From the NCBI GenBank assembly GCA_037039925.1, contig JAXRKP010000522.1:74501-138500 (forward strand): a stretch of 64,000 bases of DNA, read 5' to 3'. Source of the stretch: Doris montereyensis (taxonomy: Eukaryota > Mollusca > Gastropoda > Nudibranchia > Dorididae). The position numbers and the translations under genes were made by a program. Shown here one piece after another: positions 24,501 to 64,000 of this stretch. Within the stretch, counting starts at the first letter, position 1. Every line of letters starts with the position of its first letter. The notes under the pieces are model-generated. The model saw only the letters and a program-made list of their open reading frames with translations, did not search any database and had not been told where the DNA came from.

Positions 24501-25043
24501 GACAATGAAGAGCATGAGAAAGACCAAAACATGCCCAATACGATAAATTAAGAATGCCAAAGGAGAAATAATGAAAGAAGACAGCGAAATCATGGAAACA
24601 TGTAGTTAATTCATATACTGGGGTGTTAAAGGCAACTAATGAATAGTCTACAGTAAATGTAGTAACTCTTGTCTTGGACTTAATCGTTACCGCTACAAAA
24701 AGTTATAAACAAATTTCACTAAACGTTTCTATGTGAATCAAATTGAAATGTATTATGACCGTATCAAACCCCTAACCCTCTGCTTTGTAAAATAACAGAA
24801 TGACGGTTGATAAACACAAGAAATTGTTGACAAAACTTACGGTATTGCCACCAACATCCATGTCACCATGGAAACCAGTCCCACATAGGCAGACGCTTGC
24901 TCTCTCGGGCTGACAGCACAGTCCGCCATTATATGCCATATCCACTGTATGCCATCAGGACATCCACCAGTAATATTACTAACGTTTGATACATCTTGAA
25001 AACTGCTTGGCACCAAAGGGCCAAATCTTACATAGGACGACAT
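3995..25043 (-). CDS. SLC66A1: Lysosomal cationic amino-acid transporter, PQ-loop family (SLC66A1/PQLC2/LAAT-1 homolog), six exons
   Basis: Joined exons are 25043-24841, 22414-22285, 16291-16216, 8408-8161, 6839-6753 and 4246-3995. They total 996 nt and encode 331 residues plus TAA, and all five junctions keep frame. The family exports lysine, arginine and histidine-like substrates from lysosomes and, in mammals, recruits the C9orf72 complex. Visible features are an N-terminal luminal stretch with two N-glycosylation sequons (N20, N23) and the family motif CPDGIQWIW at residues 28-36. The first PQ motif is at 68-69 (AIPQIIKNF), followed by WTAGDTTNLIGA in the next membrane segment. A loop contains RLSRSLLSV, the second PQ-loop reads GSRVSQIMKN, and the C-terminal part has LLQHTPWLIGSLGV. 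The human protein is about 291 residues, so this one is longer, mainly at the N-terminus and in the middle loop. The second motif is SQ instead of PQ, and no C-terminal dileucine is present. Family assignment rests on recalled human sequence and is strong along the whole length. Confidence 0.95.
4520..4650 (+). repeat. SINE family B, 3' half
   Basis: It contains the core cattaaagatcccttggctg at about 4540, then aaatcctaccaaaacccccg and a tail gtgggtaaatcaattgaaac. It is in intron 5 of SLC66A1, antisense to the gene. Confidence 0.6.
5855..6100. repeat. (GA)n / GGGA-rich microsatellite
   Basis: Imperfect purine repeat with GA, GGGA and GGGAGG units. A pure GA core spans about 5990-6053. It gives spurious open frames on both strands. 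Confidence 0.95.
6753..6839 (-). CDS. SLC66A1: SLC66A1 coding exon 5 (second PQ-loop)
   Basis: This exon follows acceptor ttttccctcag and ends at donor gtaagt. It is 87 nt, exactly 29 codons. It encodes TPKDIVGYVIGIVSSIFYLG then SRVSQIMKN. This aligns with the human second PQ-loop (ending SRLPQIRTN), but the proline is a serine (codon TCA, minus strand, at 6770-6768). Confidence 0.95.
6840..8160. other. SLC66A1 intron 4
   Basis: Intron between exon 4 (donor gtgagt) and exon 5 (acceptor ctcag). It contains a possible SINE at 7040-7330 and a short GATA/GGAT stretch at 7480-7560. It is otherwise unrecognised A/T-rich sequence. Confidence 0.7.
7040..7330 (+). repeat. Possible tRNA-like SINE
   Basis: The head has a B-box-like ggttcaaatccc at about 7110 preceded by gttgtgagctggtaatcatg, as in tRNA-derived SINEs. 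The body resembles an interspersed element, ending with cggtgagcctgcacttgtgc. No second copy was seen in this window, so the call rests on the promoter-like head only. Confidence 0.4.
8161..8408 (-). CDS. SLC66A1: SLC66A1 coding exon 4
   Basis: This exon follows acceptor tcatccgcag and ends at a perfect donor gtgagt. It is 248 nt and encodes GILNPPQVILCFMGLIVF (membrane segment) followed by a hydrophilic loop containing RLSRSLLSVG, then GKLHSNPTFWH. It ends in phase 0. An acceptor three bases further in (cagcag) would also keep frame and remove one residue. Confidence 0.9.
8497..8735 (+). repeat. tRNA-like SINE, family A
   Basis: The head reads gtggcgtcggtggccgatct (A-box-like) and aaagctaggttcgacg (B-box-like). 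The body shares caggtgcaaatgggtacaag and the end caagctattgaaactgggat with reverse-strand copies at 35235-35480 and 58645-58905. It inserts just upstream of the 34-bp tandem repeats. Confidence 0.7.
8756..9027. repeat. 34-bp tandem repeat, about 8 copies
   Basis: The unit begins cctacaaggaattttacttw and ends ctattctattcagt. Copies differ by a few bases and by one shortened unit. Confidence 0.95.
9437..10985. repeat. 30-bp tandem array, about 50 copies (1.5 kb)
   Basis: The unit runs gactgaatctaaagacaaac then aacataaatt. Variants alternate aacataaatt with aacacaaatt, and a few units carry gataaac or an extra two bases (gaatctataaag). Because 30 is a multiple of three, both strands show long open frames (LTESKDKQHK and MLFVFRFSQF repeats). 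No start context, codon bias or flanking exon supports a protein. Confidence 0.97.
11219..11690. repeat. 18-bp tandem repeats in two blocks with a duplicated linker
   Basis: The unit is ctttggtttagaggcaat or its partner ctttggtttagagacagt, alternating. Block 1 spans about 11219-11485 and block 2 about 11530-11653. Each is followed by the same linker, with ttttgatcaccttgtccttc and catgccccacccc, at 11485-11530 and 11649-11692. This shows a higher-order duplication. Confidence 0.92.
13470..15150. repeat. 65-70 bp satellite inside the TIR element, about 25 copies
   Basis: The monomer runs acctctctaatcgggaatct, ggggagtcggaaagaaatcc, cagggaacggatttccccc and gatatatttt. Many units are shortened or have rearranged ends. 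The start of the monomer resembles the sequence that follows the element's own terminal repeat. Confidence 0.93.
15417..15565. repeat. (GA)n microsatellite
   Basis: GA/GGGA purine repeat just inside the right end of the TIR element. It produces spurious RE/SL-rich open frames. Confidence 0.95.
16216..16291 (-). CDS. SLC66A1: SLC66A1 coding exon 3
   Basis: This exon follows acceptor tttgcag and ends at donor gtagga. It is 76 nt and encodes IVLAAWFQISDTIQLSQF then TVYTCRR. It aligns residue for residue with the human membrane segment that follows DQLPLQ. The donor is weaker than the others. It was chosen because it is the one that leaves the single base needed by exon 4. Confidence 0.85.
16633..16722. 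repeat. 21-22 bp A/T-rich tandem repeat, about 4 copies
   Basis: The unit is near ttctctttatttcaataaaa. It sits directly before the 57-bp array. Confidence 0.85.
16725..17113. repeat. 57-bp tandem repeat, about 7 copies
   Basis: The unit runs caactaacaagcacagtttc, catttcatttacaataaatg, ttgctttttccatagaa. The period is divisible by three, so open frames span it on both strands, but these are not genes. Confidence 0.95.
17597..17645 (-). repeat. Dispersed repeat D tail, minus orientation
   Basis: The sequence tgaatttaccccatccacca is the reverse complement of the tail of dispersed repeat D, which is abundant on the plus strand in the right half of the window. Confidence 0.4.
17927..18103. repeat. 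53-bp tandem repeat, about 3.3 copies
   Basis: The unit starts cattctgattggtggaaaat and ends gactgctttgggttttag. Each unit carries an ATTGGTGG (inverted CCAAT-like) core. Confidence 0.92.
19403..20649 (-). pseudogene. LINE reverse transcriptase remnant (copy A)
   Basis: Separate frames encode the linker (KEITKRTAWWNENVKTKIK, 20368-20649), RT blocks (20081-19803: PDDWKKGTVVPIHKK, IEEHQSGFRPERSV), the D-containing block LEKAFD (19846-19661) and the FADD box near 19410. They are interrupted by stops and frame changes, so the enzyme is dead. Confidence 0.8.
20611..20943. mobile_element. Non-autonomous element inserted in LINE copy A
   Basis: About 300 bp interrupts the LINE between endonuclease and linker. 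A second copy is at 25850-26155, sharing gtacatgcaaagagaatac-like, gatgtcaccagyggcgaaac and ggccctgcagagaagt. The ends look weakly inverted: ggtgcctgactcc at left and, in reverse complement, ggtgccaggaacc at right. Class is uncertain (MITE-like or SINE). Confidence 0.55.
20774..21640 (-). pseudogene. LINE endonuclease domain (copy A), intact frame of about 230 residues
   Basis: This open frame holds the apurinic/apyrimidinic-type endonuclease of the LINE: FGTWHIRAINE, ILAITETKKKG, a glycine-rich turn, AYGPNEDATKEE, LGDLNARVG and DYIHQGRA. The last roughly 55 residues come from the inserted non-autonomous element, so the natural LINE protein is cut there. Known role: nicking of target DNA for target-primed reverse transcription. 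It is not active in cis here because the downstream RT is broken. Confidence 0.8.
21735..21960 (-). repeat. LINE 5' monomers, about 3 copies (copy A)
   Basis: The unit of about 69 bp contains gggagttaaccctg, cctgctgccttgcagg and an aaaggctaa end. It lies immediately upstream of the LINE endonuclease frame, as in copy B, so it is the element's own 5' region. Confidence 0.75.
22285..22414 (-). CDS. SLC66A1: SLC66A1 coding exon 2
   Basis: This exon lies between acceptor ...ccaattag and donor gtaaat on the minus strand. It is 130 nt and completes the PQ proline, then encodes QIIKNFINIDGMSG, FFLLFQWTAGDTTNLIGAIL and TNQLKPQ, ending in phase 0. It aligns with the human stretch that holds the first PQ motif and the GGDSCNLIGS segment. 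The exon sits between two inverted LINE copies. Confidence 0.95.
23530..23775 (+). repeat. LINE 5' monomers, about 3.5 copies (copy B)
   Basis: The unit of about 69 bp runs gggagttaaccctgacagaa, aataacaacctgctgccttg, caggctggtcttgactgacc, aaaggctaa. The same family as 21735-21960, inverted. Confidence 0.85.
24482..24499. repeat. poly-G run (18 G)
   Basis: Homopolymer within LINE copy B. It is a likely G-quadruplex former and a place where sequencing length errors are expected. Confidence 0.95.
24841..25043 (-). CDS. SLC66A1: SLC66A1 coding exon 1
   Basis: This exon runs from the ATG at 25043-25041 to a donor gtaagt read on the minus strand after ...GCAATACC. It is 203 nt and ends after two bases of the proline codon of the first PQ motif. 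It encodes the luminal N-terminus (two sequons, C28 and C42) and the start of membrane segment 1 (SAYVGLVSMVTWMLVAIP). The start was chosen because it is the first in-frame ATG ahead of the conserved CPDGIQWIW block. Confidence 0.93.
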
Positions 25044-25218
25044 AAACTCGCTTCAGCAGTGGAAGTACTTGATTTGAAGTTCATAAAACTGAAATTCTCT
25101 GTGGAAATATTTCATACAATGAAAACCAAAGAAAGAGACAGAGGTGTGCAAGAGGTGAACATATAATATTGAGGGAGACCAAGAGTCTACAGATTATTAC
25201 AGACTATATATCATCAAC

Positions 25219-25392
25219 GAAACTGTCTAAACGCATAAGTCCACCTGCTATGCGTTTTGGAAGAAATATAAAAATCTTTGTATAGATCTTTTGGTTGAAA
25301 GCCTCCAATATTTCTAAGGAGCATGTGTTTGATCATCTTAAGAAAAAATCTTGTATCCCATATATCATGGACTTATGCGTTTAGACAGTTTC
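25219..25392. repeat. 25-bp perfect inverted repeat with 124-bp spacer
   Basis: The left arm at 25219-25243 contains aactgtctaaacgcataagt. The right arm at 25368-25392 is its exact reverse complement, containing acttatgcgtttagacagtt. It lies about 180-350 bp upstream of the SLC66A1 start codon. Confidence 0.9.
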
Positions 25393-25849
25393 ACAGACGA
25401 TGTAATTATTTTGAGTGCACTAGCAAAAATTCAGCTAGTGCCAGAAGGAGAGGTTATGTCAAAAAAGGAATATATTTGTGTCAATAAATTATCCAATGAT
25501 TTTAGAAGATATCTAAAAAATAGTCCATCTTGTAATAAATTTGACCCACTTGTAAAAACGATACCTTTTGATTGGTTGATGCAACGGAATTCAAACAACA
25601 TGGCCATGCTAACGTCAGTACAGATATCTTTAAAATATACTAACAGCAGCAAGGCCATCCACTAGAAGACATAATATGATCACAACAGAATGTTTGAGAG
25701 AAAGGGAAAGGATAGAGGGAGAGAGAAAGAGACAGACAGACACATTAGTGGTCTTTGACTAAGTCTAGATTGCGAGGATCTAGATAAAAATAGAATTCGT
25801 TGGTCAGCCGGCACGCATGCGCCACGCCAGTTCAAGGATGGAACTAGAT

Positions 25850-26155
25850 TGGTGCCTGGCTCCAAAATTATTATTTTTGTACATGCAAAGAGAATACTAT
25901 TTCAGGAATATTTTTGTACGGTGAAATAAGCTTTCTTGGTTCCCATTGCAAGAGGGCACCACTTAACTGGAGAAAGCGAGAGGTAGAAGAAAGGGCTACA
26001 GGCTGTATGTGATGTCACCAGTGGCGAAACCTGATAGTGAAAGGCCCTGCAGAGAAGTGTGGTGTAGTGTGAAACTAGTATGTGTGTGTTGGGTAAAGCA
26101 AGTCGATGCAATGGGTGTATTGCAAAGAATTCATAGAAGTACCTTCTTGGTGAAT
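25850..26155. mobile_element. Non-autonomous element, second copy
   Basis: Homologous to 20611-20943, in the same plus orientation. It begins ggtgcctggctccaaaatta and ends near gaattgcaatgacg, where it runs straight into a LINE C-terminal frame. Confidence 0.65.
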
Positions 26156-26159
26156 TGCA

Positions 26160-26420
26160 ATGACGTTCTTTTCGAGAACCATACCAGATTGGAACAAATT
26201 GCCTCAGGAGGTTGTAACGGCTGAGTCACTGGACTGCTTCAAGTCCAGACTGGCCTCCAATCACTAGAACATCCCCCTTACTCCCAACCTTCCTCCACCA
26301 TTTCGCCCCTCCGCTCCCACTGCCCCCATCCCTCCCAGATACTTCTCTAGGCCATGCCGATTGATTAGGAGCCGTCTAGTGAATCAACTTTATAACTACA
26401 AAGACTAAGACTGGCTGTGA
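26160..26420 (+). mobile_element. LINE 3' tail fragment
   Basis: A 34-codon open stretch reads TFFSRTIPDWNKLPQEVVTA then ESLDCFKSRL and a stop. This is the typical C-terminal block of CR1/Jockey-type LINE reverse transcriptases (SFFPRTIxxWNxLP, FKxxL). It is followed by C-rich 3' sequence. Confidence 0.65.
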
Positions 26421-26769
26421 TAGAATAGGTGTATCAGTAATCTTTTTATTTCTTTGGTAATATTATTTTCGAGATCTCTGATTCTTTGATCTGGTCAGGT
26501 TGGTGTTGTTTTTTTTTTTTAAAGAATTCTGATTATCAGTTAATTAATGGATATCATGGGTGATTGGGTCAGCTTTTGCATTTCTAAGTTGAAATCTAAG
26601 CCTAGAGGTTTAAATTTCTAAACCCACGTCTAAAATCTTGTAAAGAATTAAAAAATAACAGTAGATTTCTAGGCATCCAGGTCTTGTCTATCGACATTGG
26701 CTAATGTAATACTCTTCACTCTTGTCCTTGTTTTATAATAAATAGCCTAAGTTGTAAAATAAAGACTTC

Positions 26770-27800
26770 TGTCTAGAATGTCTAGATCTATTGCAGTTTG
26801 CATAAGGAAACATAGATCTGTTGATGATGCTTTGGTACATGTATTAAATTCTATTTACTCACATCTTGAGAAAAAAGGCAGTTCTATCCGAATTACGTTT
26901 TACGATTTTTCTAGTGCATTTAATACCATCCAACCACACATACTCGCTGAAAAGCTCCATAAAATGAATGTCAACGCTAACACTGTACTTTGGATTTTAG
27001 ATTACCTCAGCAACCACCCACAATTTGTCAAAATGCGGCGTTCATCTTCCCCCCTTCTCTTAGAAAATCAAACCAAACCTCCCGTTGACCTTACATCTGA
27101 CACATTATATACTAATACTGGTGCTCCCCAGGGTACAGTAATATTCCCATTTCTCTTCTCCCTGTACACCACAGACTGCAGACCCAAACACGACAACATT
27201 ATCATGATACTGTGGAAATCGGACTTATAATTAATGACAATGACAATAACTATTTGAGTAAAGTAGACAATTTTTTGAGCTGGTGCGACCAAAACTACAT
27301 TGAATTAAATATTCCCAAAACTAAAGAAATGATAATTGATTTCCGGAAAAATAAAATTGAACCCTCCCCAGTCACCATAAAAAGGATAAAAATTGAGTGA
27401 GTACAGAGCTACAAGTATTTAGGAATAATAATTGATAACACATTGAATTGGACTGAGCACAGATAATATCATGAAAAAAGCGAACACACGGCTTTATTGC
27501 ATGAGAAAACTGAGATCTTTTCATGTCGATACACACCTATTACAAATGTTCTATTCGTCAGTTATATGTTCGGTGTTGACCTTTGGACTTCCCAGTTGGG
27601 GTGGGAACATTTACTAAATTTGATAGAAGGAGACTTGACGGGGTGATCAGAAAGGCAGGTGGGCTGATAGGGAACACACAGGACTCATTTGACACAGTTT
27701 ATGAACGACGTATAGCCAAAAAACTGACTGACATCACTGATGACGAAACTCATCAACTTCGTGCAGACATCGAATGTCTAAAAAATAATTAGAAGTGGTA
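26770..27800 (+). pseudogene. Rex1/CR1-like LINE reverse transcriptase remnant
   Basis: Frames at 26778-27230, 27212-27400 and 27583-27792 give RT blocks RSVDDALVHVLNSIYSHLE, FYDFSSAFNTIQPHILAEKL, TNTGAPQGTV, FLSWCDQNYIELNIPKTKEM and RRLDGVIRKAGGLIGN. These are characteristic of Rex1/CR1-clade LINEs. The YADD box is deleted: sequence passes from the block before it straight to DTVEIGLI near 27206-27230. The 5' part and endonuclease are missing. Confidence 0.85.
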
Positions 27801-27832
27801 GGTTCAGAGTCCCAGGTCAGTGGTCAAGATTT

Positions 27833-28400
27833 TTAACAAAACAAATGGACATGGGGGTTGGACGTGGATGAATGAACTTTGACCGAGGGCGTGTATGTGG
27901 GGGTTGGTTAGGATGTAGTATGTGTGTGTATGTGGGGGAGGGGTGAGGATCCTACACATTTCTGTGATGTATTTATCAAATGGAGGTGGGGGTTGGGCAT
28001 GGATGAATGAGCTTTGTCCGAAGGCGTGTGTATGGGGTCAGTTTCGATGTATTGTGTGTGCGTGGGGGGGTCGAATGAGGTTGTGTATCCTATGCATATC
28101 TGTGATCTATTTATCAAAACAAATGGATGTGGGGGGGGGGGATGGACGAATGAGCTTTGATCGAAGGCGTACGTGTGCGTTCGGTCGGGTAGTGTTGTGT
28201 GATTAGAATATGGTTGTATATCCTACGCATCTCTGTGATGTATTTATCATCACAAATGGACGTGGGGGACAGGGATGGATGAATGAGCTTTGACCAAGGG
28301 CGTGTGTGAGGGGATCGGTTATGTGTGTGTTGGGGGGGTTGTGGGAGGGCTAATGATGTTGTATATTTTAAGCATTTCTGTGATGTATTTGTCATACTAA
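27833..28400. repeat. 125-160 bp tandem repeat, about 4 copies
   Basis: Each unit holds a stretch like tgatgtatttatcaaa, then caaatggacgtgggggttgg, gatgaatgagctttgaccga and ggcgtgtgt. Units start near 27833, 27970, 28110 and 28240. It begins right after the LINE remnant. Confidence 0.85.
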
Positions 28401-28439
28401 ACTCTAATTACATTACTGCATTAATGATTAGCAATTTTA

Positions 28440-28690
28440 ATAATGAATAGATCTAGATCTATATGTATTATGATTACTTATGAGGAACAGCATGTAATTT
28501 CCTTCTTTGGATGAATGAAGGTATTATTATTATGATCTAGATCTAGATATTCTACATTTTGTATTCAAACCAATAATAAATTGACTGACTTTCTCTTTCT
28601 TTTGATATACATTCTAAATTTGGAACAACTTGATACATACAAACACTTTTAGAATTGAAAATAGATCTAGATCTAGGACTTACCAAATGG
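28440..28690. repeat. AGATCT/TCTAGA palindromic simple repeats
   Basis: Short runs such as agatctagatct occur near 28448, 28535-28550 and 28664, and again near 30050 and 30605. They are scattered rather than one array. Confidence 0.6.
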
Positions 28691-29061
28691 GTCATGTACA
28701 GTCCTGAGCCAACGTCACATGAGACTCTCAAAATAGGCGGTGTCTTTGTTTTGGTTTTTCAGGGGCATGCGCCATATTCATGACCTGGCTGAGCTAAAAT
28801 ATATAACTATCCCAAGTACACGAATCAAAATATTTTTATATCAGCGTGAACAAACTCGATGTTGCAAATTTGGTAAAGAAAGTATTTAATTTGCACCATT
28901 TTTACTGTCTTTTATCAGATCATAGTATCTGAAATAGATTAAACAAGGACGAGCAAACATTTCTTGTTTTTGTTTCTGTAATTTCAACCCAAAATGGAGG
29001 GCGACTCTTTGAACCGGATGTAAAACTATTCTACCGAATATTGCCGAAGTGTCTCCATCAG
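28690..29061 (+). promoter_or_regulatory. Presumed eIF4G promoter and first 5' UTR exon
   Basis: An NRF1-like core gcatgcgc is at 28765-28772 and a cacatg E-box-like site is at about 28715. A good donor (cag|gtaaag) at 29061/29062 pairs with an acceptor (ttctattctag) before 29211, defining a 150-bp intron in the 5' UTR. The transcription start is not visible. The assignment rests on position and splice signals. Confidence 0.35.
28994..29023 (+). promoter_or_regulatory. uORF 1 in eIF4G 5' UTR
   Basis: ATG to TAA, nine codons (MEGDSLNRM), in the presumed first noncoding exon. Confidence 0.4.
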
Positions 29062-29214
29062 GTAAAGGAAAATGGCCATATTGAAGAAAGAACGAATATA
29101 AATCCATTGTCATCTTCAATTATTTTACATTAAATTATGATAAATTGCACTGTAACTTGTTCCTTTCTATCTAAGCTACATATTTCATGAGTTATTTGTT
29201 TCTATTCTAGGAGA

Positions 29215-29238
29215 ATGTCTTCGAAAACAAGCTATTAA
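29215..29238 (+). promoter_or_regulatory. uORF 2 in eIF4G 5' UTR
   Basis: ATG to TAA, seven codons (MSSKTSY), four bases after the acceptor at 29210. Confidence 0.4.
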
Positions 29239-29275
29239 TATCGTCCCAGTTGTGGACTCATACCTCGCGAAATCT

Positions 29276-29280
29276 ATGAA

Positions 29281-29284
<4 letters not shown>
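29276..29284 (+). promoter_or_regulatory. Minimal uORF 3 overlapping the eIF4G start
   Basis: ATG AAA TGA. Its stop overlaps the main start codon as ATGA (29281-29284), a layout that can favour termination-coupled reinitiation. Confidence 0.45.

Positions 29285-64000
<34,716 letters not shown>

Larger units (their letters stand above)
23530..24610 (+). mobile_element. LINE copy B, deleted, with 5' monomers
   Basis: Same family as copy A but on the plus strand. It has 5' monomers (23530-23775), a joint motif (ggtggcagacccatcatcta versus the mirrored stretch at 21720), then a decayed endonuclease start (LAITETKKKGQGMEK-like, 23990-24060). It then jumps directly to the linker (KEITK...KYLQTKRPEDRIDYV, 24245-24480) and ends in an 18-G run. 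The middle of the endonuclease is deleted and the RT is absent. Confidence 0.85.
22415..24840. other. SLC66A1 intron 1
   Basis: The intron holds LINE copy B (23530-24610) antisense to the gene. The stretch 22415-23520 shows no gene or recognised repeat. Confidence 0.65.
25044..28690. other. Intergenic region between SLC66A1 and eIF4G
   Basis: It presumably contains the SLC66A1 promoter and 5' UTR near 25044-25250, but no TATA box or clear signal is seen. It also holds a 25-bp inverted repeat, the second non-autonomous element, a LINE tail, a Rex1/CR1-like LINE and a satellite. An unassigned open frame (25351-25665, 104 codons) has no family resemblance I recognise. Confidence 0.6.

Noticed and set aside
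25351..25665. 104-codon plus-strand ORF
   Set aside because: No recognised motif or exon signals, and it overlaps an inverted-repeat arm. Left unassigned.

Overview
The window looks like intron-rich, repeat-rich animal DNA. The two genes, the APE-type LINE families, the tRNA-like SINEs and the many CT/GA and minisatellite arrays suggest a lophotrochozoan, most likely a gastropod mollusc. That taxonomic placement is an inference from repeat style. It has not been tested by any search.

Two protein genes can be rebuilt, and they are divergently arranged. (1) On the minus strand, 25043 down to 3995, is a complete six-exon gene for a PQ-loop lysosomal cationic amino-acid transporter (SLC66A1/PQLC2/LAAT-1 family). 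The joined CDS is 996 nt (331 residues), every junction is in phase and no frame is broken. (2) On the plus strand, from 29281 past the right edge, is the N-terminal part of an eIF4G translation initiation factor gene. Seven supported coding exons plus one tentative micro-exon encode the proline/glutamine-rich N-terminus and the PABP-binding motif (DPNTG). The eIF4E-binding, MIF4G, MA3 and W2 parts must lie beyond 64000. Several single-base frame breaks occur in its last two exons, although splice sites and exon phases are intact.

Layout: 1-3994 is the 3' flank of SLC66A1 with SINE pieces. 3995-25043 is SLC66A1. Its introns hold a GA array, 34-bp, 30-bp (about 1.5 kb) and 18-bp arrays, a 2.17-kb pogo/Tigger-like TIR element filled by a 65-70 bp satellite, 57-bp and 53-bp arrays, and two copies of one LINE family in inverted orientation around exon 2. 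25044-28700 is intergenic, with a 25-bp inverted repeat, a non-autonomous element, a LINE tail, a Rex1/CR1-like LINE and a 125-160 bp satellite. 28700-29280 is the presumed eIF4G promoter and 5' UTR with three short uORFs. 29281-64000 is eIF4G. Intron 2 (about 19.7 kb) carries SINEs, a BED-like zinc-finger ORF remnant and 76-bp, 65-bp, 47-bp, 40-bp and CT arrays. Intron 3 carries a 4.2-kb array built of TAC triplets plus a fixed 30-odd bp core, and a 59-bp array.

The two genes have separate cell roles (lysosomal amino-acid export and cap-dependent translation). Both relate loosely to nutrient signalling, but the sequence shows no shared control region. No operon, CRISPR array, defence system, tRNA or rRNA gene was found. 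The most interesting material is structural: TIR-derived satellite growth, LINE promoter monomers in inverted orientation around an exon, same-strand bias of a dispersed repeat, the altered second PQ motif, and the broken frames and uORFs of eIF4G.
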